Origin: Knoxdaviesia capensis
Taxonomy: Eukaryota; Ascomycota; Sordariomycetes; Microascales; Gondwanamycetaceae
Direction of reading: 5' to 3'
DNA: 64,000 nucleotides
Assembly: GCA_001510575.1 (NCBI GenBank)
Contig: LNGK01000006.1
Coordinates: forward strand, 987,565-1,051,564
Shown here: piece by piece, positions 34,301-43,198 of the stretch
Layout of the letters: every line of letters starts with the position of its first letter
Position numbering within the stretch: the first letter of the stretch is position 1
The notes under the pieces: generated by a model
What the model saw: only the letters and a program-made list of their open reading frames with translations
Databases searched by the model: none
What the model was told of the DNA's origin: nothing
Program-made: the position numbers and the translations under genes

Positions 34301-35864
34301 ACTGTCTGTGTAATTTTTAATTTTTGTTTTTTTTTTCTATTCTGCTGCTGTCCCATTTCCTGCTGGAAACTCCCCCCCAACCTCTCTTTCTGCACGAACC
34401 CGATAAGCTCCGGCCGGGGAGGGGACCGTGAGGTCCTTCATGGTAGAACTTGCTCGGGAGTTTGTACAAAAGAGAGGATGACGGATTGGCCCGTATCCGA
34501 CCACCCAAGCCCATGCAACACTTGCTGCGAGGACAGAACGGATAACGTCTCCCGCCCTTTCGAGCTTACGCTTCTTGGCTCTTGTGCAGGCTATTGAATT
34601 GTTCAATGGCCCAACGGTGAGAGCTCGCATGTTGAGCGCTTTTCCTTTTGTGAACTGCTGACCTTCTTCTTCTCCTCCTCCTCCCCCTCCTCCTCCTTGG
34701 CTTGCAACTCAACAGTCTTGTGGTACTACCACCACGGGACAGGACAAAGCCTGGACCCCCTTCCCTTTTGTCCCTCCTCCACCATATGGCCGTTCTCCAT
34801 CTCTGATCGCAACTTGGCCAGGGGGGGGGAGGGGAAGGGAAGGGGAACTGACTTACTTACAGGCTGCACTTTGCCCCCCCTACAACTAGCATCCCTGCCT
34901 AACCGCACAATCCCAGAACCGCCCGGCGCCAGACATCGGCGAGAAAATAGAACGTGAATGGAAAAAAGAAGCCAGGGGTACCCACGCCCCCCGGTTGGTC
35001 CTGTTGGGCGGATGGTGTAATTGGAATTTTCCTCGCGCAAAAGCCGAATGGCTGAAAGGAAAAGGAACGAAAGAACAGTAAATCTATATGCAGACACCAA
35101 CTTGGTCCGTCTTCCGCAAAGTACCGCACGCGCCTCCATTGGCAGGCTGGCAACATGCGTCCTAGGCCTGGCTGCCCGCCCGCCTGTGTGTATGGATACC
35201 CATACCTGCTCCCAAGCCCACAGTATGTCGGTAGCGACGACGGCGACCCCAGACGAGGAGGAAATCCTTTGATCCATTTCCCAGTCGCTGTTAGCCGCTG
35301 GCGGTATCGTGTGTGGACAGCCAGCATGCCCGAAATATAACCACGTCCTGTCCCGTGTGCTTCTTCTCGCCTCACTGTATGTTATGTAGTACCGTACCGT
35401 TCTTGTTCGTCTCTTCCCCCTCTTCTTGGCTTTTCTCTCCCATTCTCGCCTTCTTATACCGCCTGGCCTCGCCTGCCGACTATCCAGCAATTAATATCAG
35501 CCTGCATCTCTCCTCCTCTCTCTCTTAAAAAAACCCCCCCCAAACTATTCCGCTCTCTGCCGTTTTCCCTTCCGCTCTCCCTTCCAGTCTCTTTACCTTT
35601 GCCTGCCATGGTGGGAAACACAAATTCATCGACTCTTCTTGGTGTATAACCCGACCTCTCGCCTCGGCTCACCCGTTTTCAACAGTTCTCTCTATGTCAA
35701 ATTCATTTTCTTTGTCTTGTCGTCTCAAGCTTCGCACATGTCCTCCCGACCGTCATAATCTATCTCCTGTCATACAACCAGCAGCGACCCGACTGCCGGA
35801 CCACCGCCGACCTTCCCGATCCCGCTTCTCTCTCTCTCCATCCAACTCCCCTCCTCTCTTCACC
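31393..35864. other. 4.5-kb intergenic stretch upstream of 12-Cys paralogue 3
   Basis: The largest gene-free region here. Open frames of up to about 280 codons occur but lack protein-like composition, introns or motifs. Contents: a CA/GT-rich patch near 31420-31450, a clustered palindromic GGTACC area (33930-33962), four CCAAT boxes (34026-34206), and C/T-rich DNA from about 34270 and again from 35340 to 35864. The latter suggests a long leader for paralogue 3. Confidence 0.5.
34026..34206. promoter_or_regulatory. CCAAT-box cluster
   Basis: Four CCAAT/ATTGG pentamers within 181 bp: 34026-34030 (+), 34098-34102 (-), 34171-34175 (-) and 34202-34206 (+). They are followed by AT-rich AATTATAGAA near 34243 and then C/T-rich DNA. 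The arrangement resembles a HAP-complex promoter firing rightwards, 1.6 kb before paralogue 3. Inferred only. Confidence 0.35.
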
Positions 35865-37590
35865 ATGTCCGCCTTGCGACTCTTCGTCCTCGCAGGAGCG
35901 CTCCTGTCAGCGTTGAGTCCAGTCGTCGGCTTGGAAGTCACGCCCGGATCATCATGCTCGGCCTACTGCATGGACGACTCCGACGGCGACCCGCTCTCGC
36001 CGCTCTCGTCGACCATCAACGGCACCGACGTGGTGTGCCGCGACGCCGACTTCGCGTCGTCAGACCTGGGCATCAAGTTCAAGTCGTGTATCGAGTGCTT
36101 GCAGAAGAGCGAGAAGGTCAACGGAACCGAGACCGACCTGACGTGGATGCTGTGTAAGTCGATTCCGAGCAAAAGAAACGTTTCTGGGCCGCCCGCCACC
36201 CGGCCGGAAGACTTCTAGACCGGTCCATGGCCTGGACCCCGACGGGACCGTGGGAAATGCACCGATTCGGCTAACACCACCCACGCAAACAGATAATCTG
36301 CGATACACTTTCGCCCAGTGCATGTTTTTCCCCGAGAACATCCGCGAGAACCAACGAATGAGCTCGCCATGCCAGATTCCCTCCGCCTGCCAGCCCATGC
36401 GGCGGTCGTTTGCCGTCGACCTGACGCCCGAAGACGGCGGCAACTACGGCTACTGCACCGCCGGCGACACCGTCATGAAGTCGCAATGGCGGTGGCCGTG
36501 CATTTCCTGCCTGCAAAACACCCCCGACCAGTATTACCTCGCCAATTGTACGTACTTCGCTCCTCGCTTTCCCATTCGTGGCAAAGACGAAACCCCCCCC
36601 ACTAACGTTGACGTCTCTCTTTCAGACTTCCTTGTGCTCGAAGGAGGCTGCGAGCAGAAGGTCGAGCCGGGCCAGCTTCTCAGCATCGTCGGCGACATCT
36701 TCACCCGCGCGGCCGTCAACGCCTCACGCCCCGCCGACGCGCCGCCGCCCGTCGAGGCCAGCGGCAAGCACGGCGCCATGAACACCGGCACCATCGCGGG
36801 AATCGCCATCGGCGGCGCGCTGGTGGTGTTCGGCGGCATCGCGCTGGTGTGGGTGTACCGGCGCAAGAAGCGCACCGCCCAGCAGCTCGAGCTGGACGAC
36901 AACGAGCGCAACGAGCTCGCGGCCAAGCGCGGCAGCGGCGGCAGCGGCGGCAGTGCGCCCGGCAGCCGCGGCGACGATGGCGGCGCCGCCATGTTCATGA
37001 GCGGGTACCCGCGGCCGTTTGCCGGCGCCGGCCACAAGAAGACCGCGTCGGGCGGCAGCCAGTACGGCGTGCCGGGCAACTTCCAGAACAACGCCGATTA
37101 CTACGATAAGCTGGAGGAGACGTACCGCAGCCACGGCCATGTGCGCGACAGCTCGGCGTACAGCGGCCGCGGCTCGCCGGCGCTGATGCCGGCCCACCCG
37201 GCGTACATCCCCGGCCGGTCGAGCCGCGAGTCGTCGACGCACACGTCGTCGCGCGGCCCGTCGCCCACCCCGCCGACCGGCGCCGCTGGCAGCACTGCAC
37301 AGCAGTCCAAGGCCCGCGCAGCCCCGCGCACAGCCGACTCGTACGCCATGCAGTCGTACCTGTCTGCCAGCGACGACTCCGCCGCGGTGGTTCTCCCGCC
37401 GCCGCCGCCGGGCCCGCCGCCGGCAACCACGGCTTCGGGCGGCAAGATGCCGCCCCCGCCCCCGCGGAAGGCGCCGATCCCGTCGCTCAGCCTCCCGTCG
37501 TTGGGCCACCTCCGCGCACCGAAGAAGTACTCGCCGCCGCAGATCGTGATCGAGACTGAGGATAGTGACGTTCCCACGAAGCAGAGATGA
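35865..37590 (+). CDS. 12-Cys ectodomain type I membrane protein, paralogue 3
   Basis: Predicted surface protein, function unknown. Exons are 35865-36153, 36293-36547 and 36626-37590 (phase 1 joins), giving 502 aa. The signal peptide is MSALRLFVLAGALLSALSPVVG. The ectodomain has the same 12 cysteines (SSCSAYC, CIECL, PCQIPSAC, PCISC, EGGC) and the block MLYNLRYTF. The TM helix lies at about 237-259 (IAGIAIGGALVVFGGIALVWVY), followed by RRKKR. The ~240-residue cytoplasmic tail has Gly/Ser, Ser/Arg and Pro-rich segments ending DSDVPTKQR. Both introns coincide with those of paralogue 1. Intron 2 (78 nt) is a multiple of three and has no in-frame stop, so retention would insert 26 residues next to Cys 12. 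An upstream in-frame ATG at 35694 was rejected because it would bury the signal peptide. Confidence 0.76.
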
Positions 37591-38165
37591 TCGTGATGGT
37601 GTTTCTCTCTCTTTCTCTTTCTTTTGCTTTTTGGTGTTTCAGTCTTTTTTTCTCTAAAAACGGTACTCGGATGACGGTTGGGTCGGACTTTTTATTCCTT
37701 TTCTCTCTGTCTTTCTCGGGAGGGCAAACGGGCTTTACTTTATCATCTTAACGGCGGGGTTTGGACTTTCCCGGATTGGCGTTTTGTGTGGATATACTTT
37801 TTATGATGCTGTTCTTGTTTCTTTTGTTTCGGTTCTCACTCTCCTTCTGTTCTTGATTTTGTTCACTCCACGATCGCTTTGTATATTTATCTGTCCGTTG
37901 TTACAGCGAGACTGGGTTTCATTAACCACTGAGTTGAGACATATGCCAGCTCGCTTCAACATGTGTTCGTGGGAATGCCAGACCCACGAACTGATAATCA
38001 CCAGTACAGCACACCTTAAATGAATTCCTAATGGATACATCTCTCAGATGATCTTCTTCATACTTGATACAATGCCGCCCGTGCGGGCAGTGAGCGCCTG
38101 AAAACTATTCAGAAGACCTCCGGGTATCTCCCTCTCGCAAAAGAAAAGTACAAAATAGACCGAGT
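37591..38165. other. Convergent intergenic region paralogue 3 / Derlin
   Basis: 575 bp between two stop codons, T-rich after paralogue 3. Nothing beyond 3' UTR-like DNA is seen. Confidence 0.5.
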
Positions 38166-39521
38166 TCACCCCAGTCTGTGGCCTCGGTTTCTCCAGGCGT
38201 TAGGCACGTCCGCGCCAGGAACTCCCGTGCTCCGGCCCGAGAAGTCGCCCGTGCCAGAGTTGTGGGCGTTATTGATTCTGGTTCCCGACACGCGGGACTC
38301 GAAACGCGGCGTCTGGGAGATGTATCTCACCCAGCGGGGCGTGGCCAGAATGTTCGGGTAGCCGGTAAACTCGGGGACGATCCGCGTGATGTAGTCGAAC
38401 AAGTGAGCCACAAAGATGCCAACCAACTCGATCCAAAAGTCGTTTCCCAGCAAAATCGAGATCAGAACACGGGCCCAAGGCAGAGTCTGAGCAGGTATGG
38501 TGAACACAAAGAATTGGGCTTGCTGGCCTCGGCGGTCCTGCGTTGATGTGTAGATCAGAGCCGTTTCCAGGGCCGGAAGGAACATCATATATGGGAAGCC
38601 ATGAAAATATGGAACGAATCGGATAAGGTAGTGTCCAACGATCTACAGACGATAGTCAGTAAACGGTCCGGACTATTCGATGTGAGTTCCCACCAGAGCA
38701 AGAATGACACCCAGAATAAAGTTTGGTAATGTAGGGAGCTAAAAAAAGCCACCCAGACAAGGCATTGAGTGCCTGCTGAGCCATCCAATTAGACATCCCA
38801 CCATCCCGCCCCACCAATCAACCCGGTATTTGCGAATGATGGGCGATGGTAGAACGGGGTTTATCTTCCTCAATTCCAGGAACCGCGATAGTTGGGGTTA
38901 AAGAAAGCACTATGCGGGCAGATTTATGAGGGGTGCGTGACGGGCATGGAGAAACAAGTATACAATGACGGAACATAATCCCGAGACCATGAGCAAGCTA
39001 TGGAAGCTGGTCTGGTCATAGAGCGTTCCATGGAATGGGACATACAGCGCAACCAACTGCAACATCTTCGAATCCTCCCCATACAGGCAGGAAGAGCACC
39101 ACTCGCCGCAGACTTACCATAATTCCGGTCGAAACTACCATGAGATACCATATCAGCCGCTCGCGGGGAGAAAAGCGAGGGTCGGTCATCTCCAGATACA
39201 CCAGGTGATGATACACAAAGTATGGTGTCATGAGGATGGACAGCCCCGGTCCTGTTAACATGAACGATGTCAAAGCTCGGAAAAGCTCGGGAGGGAACTT
39301 GAAGATCAGTTCCGTCCTGAAAATGAACCAGTAGATACTGATCAGCTTTGTATGCGCGGCAACGGACGCAACGATGATGACAGTGGTAATGGTCCTAAAT
39401 TGATGGTGACACACATGTGGTTAGTTTGCTTCATCACGGAGTGCAGACAGTGAGGATTGGGGCGCGGTATGACATACCTAGAAACAGGCGGAAGCGCCCA
39501 GTAAGAATCCAGCACCGACAT
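38166..39521 (-). CDS. DER1: Derlin (Der1/Dfm1 family), ER-associated degradation
   Basis: Rhomboid-like pseudoprotease of the ER membrane that helps move misfolded proteins to the cytosol for degradation (family knowledge). Exons are 39521-39478, 39394-39118 and 38642-38166, giving 265 aa. The N-terminus MSVLDSYWALPPVSRTITT matches the family. It is followed by FRTELIFKFPPELFRALTSFMLTGPGLSILM, the TSTQDRRGQQAQFFVFTIPAQTLPWARVLIS block and VAHLFDYITRIVPEF. The tail ends AWRNRGHRLG, which resembles the SHP box that binds Cdc48/p97, as in Dfm1 and Derlin-1. The second intron (39117-38643, 475 nt) is unusually long and contains a possible in-frame 93-nt exon (39056-38964), so the region between TM helices 3 and 4 is uncertain. 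It is divergent from the small gene at 40267. Confidence 0.85.
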
Positions 39522-40266
39522 GATTACGCCGGTTGAGCTGTCAGATCAAGTGATCTGAACACGTTCTGGGTGATGAAAAGGAGAAATCAAGTTGGTAGAT
39601 AGATCCTTCAATCAACTATGATGAAGAACTCAATGAGAAGATGTCAATTGGTGGTTCGAGATTGAGAAGATTCCAGCTACTAAGCCAGGCAAACTCAAGA
39701 GGAAATGTTTCTGTCACATTTCGTGATGTGTTCTCAGTTTCCCATATTAAAAAAGAAACTGGAAAACAATGGAAACAGGAGGAAATTTTCAAAGGTGGGA
39801 ACATTGCTCTGCTGCCTTGCTGTCATCTTAAATAAGTAAATGCTGGAAATTATGTGGGCGGTCAGAAGTCTGACTAATTTCTGACGAACGGCCTCCAGTG
39901 GCTGAAAGGTGGATGTGTGGCGGCACTGTGGCTCAACTTTTGTGGAAGACGATCTCCGTCACTGACGGCAATTCTTCGTCCTTGCTTTTCTAGCTGTCTC
40001 AACATTTCCAAAGTGTCGTGTGTCTGACATGAAGACGGAAAAAACAGAAATAAAAGCACGGATGACATGTCGTTTAAACAACTACTAGTGAACAGTCTTC
40101 TGCGCCATTTTTCGAAGACCACCGAGCTCTCACCAAGGTGAAGATATCGGCAATTCCCCTGTTCGCTGACCCAGTTCAAATTGTCCTTGCTGCCCCCGAC
40201 CCATCCATCCGTCTTCCACTTCAACCTCCTTCTCACAACAACGACGTCTATCTGTACATAGCCGTC
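39522..40266. other. Divergent intergenic region Derlin / small HIG1-like gene
   Basis: 745 bp between two divergent start codons, AT-rich on the Derlin side. It would carry both promoters. No gene or distinct motif was recognised. Confidence 0.45.
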
Positions 40267-40675
40267 ATGCGGCAAGCAACTGGAGGGTTGAGGCATGCCG
40301 AAGCCAACGATGCCGCGTGGGAAGCCACATATGGCGCTTTGAGCGGCGGTATGAAGTGGGGTATCGGCGCTCTGATTCTAGGAGGAATTGGTAGTGTAGC
40401 CTCGCCGATATACAAAGGGCTCACCATTCAATTCAAAGTGTAAGTGTGAACAGTTTACGACATGACCAAGGCAAGTCGATTGGCGACTGACAGTATCTTC
40501 ACGAGTTAGGTACCTCCAAATGTCTGCAATGATCCTCGGCGGCATGCTTGAGGCTGATGGCCGGTTACGCCAGTACGAGAACAGAATCCGCATGGAACGG
40601 CGGATGGAGAAGCAAAAGGCAAAGTGGGAGGCGTACAAGGCCGAGTTTGGAGAAGACGACCAAGGCGACAGGTAA
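40267..40675 (+). CDS. Small two-helix membrane protein, HIG1-like
   Basis: Exons are 40267-40439 and 40510-40675 (phase 2 join, FK/V-YLQM), giving 112 aa. Two hydrophobic segments can be seen, around MKWGIGALILGGIGSVAS and YLQMSAMILGGML, separated by IYKGLTIQFKV. A charged helical tail follows (RRMEKQKAKWEAYKAEFGED). The hairpin, and a Lys/Val...Gln pattern before the second helix, recall HIG1/Rcf-type mitochondrial proteins that accompany respiratory complexes. The match is weak and the family is not certain. ATG 40267 (MRQATGGLRHAEAND) is preferred to one 129 bp upstream because the upstream peptide lacks any conserved look. It converges with RFC4, 223 bp away. Confidence 0.65.
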
Positions 40676-40898
40676 CGAGTCTGATCTGAGATGGATGTGG
40701 CGTCATTCCCATTTCGCCTTGTACATATATCTCCCGACAGCCGTTGTCGGGCCATTGTATTATAGCATAAACCATTCGGCCACAGGCCTTCATGAGAAAC
40801 ATGACTTTTTCATATTCATTGCCAGTCATTAAAGACCAAAATTAACTCCAGGATTTCGTAACGTGAAGACTTCAATCGGGGCCACCACTACAGCCGTT

Positions 40899-42109
40899 TC
40901 ATGAGTCCTCAAACTTCTTGGGATCCATATTCAGTTTGCAAAGTCTGACCACACAGCCACTCAGCTGGAGCAGCGTTTGCACGCCCTCGAGAATCTTCAT
41001 GTGAGTGAACCCGATTTCCTTGATGAACTCCAGCTTCGAGTGCTCGCTGAGCGTGGGTATCGTCTTGGTCACCTTAAACATGGTGCTGATGATATCGTGG
41101 CTGGAGTAGCCCAGGTTCCACAGCTCCCGCAGCGTGTCCAGCGCCGAGTCGACATTGCCTTCGTAGCACGCCTTGAGCATGGCCTGCACCTTGATGGGGT
41201 GCGGCGAGTCGACCACCTTGAACACGTTGTCGCCCGACACAAACCCGAATCCGGCGTGCGTGGACTGCAGGTTGTTGATGGCCTGGCGCATGTCGCCCTC
41301 GGCACTGAACACCAGCGCCGCAAGCCCGTCGTCGCTGTACTCCACCTTCTCCGCCTCGATGATCTGCAGCAGTCGCTTCACAACCTGCGCGTCGGTTAGC
41401 CGTGAGTACCGCAGGATGGCGCACCGCGACTGGAGCGGCTCGATGATCTTGTTGGACTGGTTGCAGGCAAACGCGAAGCGCGTGGTGTTCGAGTAGATTT
41501 CCATCGTGCGTCGCAACGCCTGCTGAGCGCCAGAGGTCATGCTGTCGGCTTCGTCGAGAATGATCAGCTTGTGGCGGCCCGGTGGTAGGGTGACTTTCTT
41601 TTGCGCGAAGCCCTTTATCCGATTCCGCACAACGTCGATTCCTATTGACACACAAAGCGGTTCTGTTAGAGGCAAGACCGAGAGGAGAGGTTGGTTGAAG
41701 GTTGCATACCTCGTTCGTCACTCGCATTCAGCTCCAGCACGGCCTCCTTGTACGAATCGCCCAGCAATTGCCTTGCCAGACACAGCACACTGGTCGTCTT
41801 TCCAATTCCTGGCATTCCTGAGATGATCACATGCGGCATGTTACCCTCGCGGGCAATGATCTTCAACCGCTCAATCGTTTCGGTATTTCCAACAACATCG
41901 TCCAAAAACACCGGCCGGTATTTCTCGACCCTATCAAAGCAGGAAGATACTTCCGTGTCAGTAATCTCCGACTTTGGCGTTCGTTCAGTAGAGGGGCATT
42001 TGGCCTACCAGGGAAGCTCATAGTTGGGCCCGGCATTGCCAACAGCAAGAGCTTTTTTGGTCGCCGCTGTGGACGATTCTCCCACTTCTTCGGGTTGTGT
42101 CGCGGGCAT
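40899..42109 (-). CDS. RFC4: Replication factor C small subunit (yeast Rfc4 / human RFC2 type)
   Basis: AAA+ subunit of the clamp loader that opens PCNA and loads it at primer ends; also part of checkpoint and cohesion clamp loaders (family knowledge). Exons are 42109-42009, 41930-41710 and 41641-40899 (phases 2 and 1), giving 354 aa. The start of the conserved region is WVEKYRP. Walker A is GMPGIGKTT at 72-80. Walker B is DEAD at 137-140. The sensor 1 region is FAFACNQSNKIIEPLQSRCAILRYS with the SRC arginine finger, and the GDMRQAINNLQST block follows. The intron 1 donor is GTAGGC, unusual, but the phase and the protein agree. It is divergent from NEO1, with a CGCGATCGCG palindrome 91 bp upstream of the ATG. 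Its closest relation is to yeast Rfc4 by the ILDEADSMTSGAQQALRRTMEIYS block. Confidence 0.95.
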
Positions 42110-42199
42110 TTTGTGGGTTGGTGATTCTGGTGTCAAATTGAATTGGAGAAAAGGTGAATGGGTATCAAACAGAGAGTGATCGCGGTCGACTGCACTTAA

Positions 42200-42209
42200 C
42201 GCGATCGCG
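42200..42209. promoter_or_regulatory. CGCGATCGCG palindrome upstream of RFC4
   Basis: A 10-bp perfect palindrome whose two halves each carry an ACGCGA/TCGCG-type core, related to MCB/E2F-like sites. It lies 91 bp upstream of the RFC4 ATG. G1/S control by an MBF-type factor is plausible for a replication gene but is inferred. Confidence 0.35.
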
Positions 42210-42727
42210 ACCTGACCGCGTTGGTTGGAGAGGAAAAAAAGTGAGGGCCCCCATAAACGCATTATCGGGGTATGCATCTAAGAAGGATATGCTGAGTCAT
42301 AAGCCCCGATACAGCGATTTCGGAAGGGCGCCGTTCTGGTGGGGCCGGGCAGGATCCGGTCCCTGGTCTCCGGCAAGCATGTCCGGCCGTCTTCATCAGT
42401 ACCAACCAGATTGAATTGATTCCCAGATTACGGCTCATCCATTCCATAGTGTGCCACTTGGCATAAGAAAATACCATCCATACTCAATATACAAAAAAAA
42501 GAAACATAAAGGAAATAGGGAGAGCAGAAATAACGGAAAAGAAGGTAAAGTCATAGAATAGAAAAGCAACCAAAGAAAAAAAAGCAGCTAAAGAGAAGTA
42601 GCTAATAGAAATTAAGTAACAGAAAAAAAGCAAGAGAAGAGAACTAGTAGTATAGGAGTAGTATTTCAAACCGCCGACGGGCTGACTGTGTTCTGTTACT
42701 CTGTCTGGTTTTCAACTCAACACCAGC

Positions 42728-42761
42728 TTAGGGTTAGGGTTTGCTTAAGGTTTGTAGGGTT
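42728..42761 (+). promoter_or_regulatory. Telomere-like boxes upstream of NEO1
   Basis: TTAGGGTTAGGGTTT at 42728-42742 and TAGGGTT at 42755-42761, about 45 bp from a CACGTGACTG element. The pairing of a telobox with a Homol-D-like box resembles growth-gene promoters in ascomycetes. Confidence 0.45.
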
Positions 42762-43198
42762 ACGGTCACTCAACAAGCCCGAAACCCACGTAGTCGTGGC
42801 CTCATCACGTGACTGGTTTTGAACTGGCTGATGGTAAAAGCCACAGCATAAGGTAGAGCCTTTCCTGGTGACGTGAAATAGTGTCTTGGAATTTTGGAGA
42901 AAGGCGTATGTATAACTCCCCTTATTAATTATCTGTGTTTTGCCTTCTTCCGTTTTACACTTCATCATTTACCTCGACTTTCATTTCAACCTACCTGTGC
43001 TTTTTAGACGTATATCTCTGATACCTCACTGCTCTATAACCCGTCATACTCTGAAACGAGAGTCCACATCGCCGTCGTTCGAAGCTCCCGCGAATCCGAA
43101 CTCCGTTTGTCCCGTCATTTGTCCGCCTTGATGCTCCATCTCTGAGCACCTTGACGGATCAAACACCAACTGTCCCTCTCCTCCAGGCACGGGGCGTT

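Larger units (their letters stand above)
42110..43198. promoter_or_regulatory. Divergent intergenic region RFC4 / NEO1
   Basis: 1.09 kb. It holds a CGCGATCGCG palindrome near RFC4, an A-rich stretch (42490-42660), telomere-like boxes (42728-42742 and 42755-42761) and CACGTGAC within CACGTGACTG (42806-42815). The last also matches the Homol-D core CGTGACTG known from ascomycete growth-gene promoters. An acceptor-like CTCCTCCAG lies 13 bp before the NEO1 ATG, so a leader intron is possible. Confidence 0.5.

Noticed and set aside
34726..35490. 254-codon open frame on the minus strand
   Set aside because: Lies in C/T-rich leader-like DNA. Arg/Lys/Glu richness comes from the purine-rich strand.
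35694..35866. Earlier in-frame start for paralogue 3
   Set aside because: It would add about 57 Arg/Pro/Ser-rich residues before the signal peptide. ATG 35865 places the signal peptide at the N-terminus as in both paralogues.
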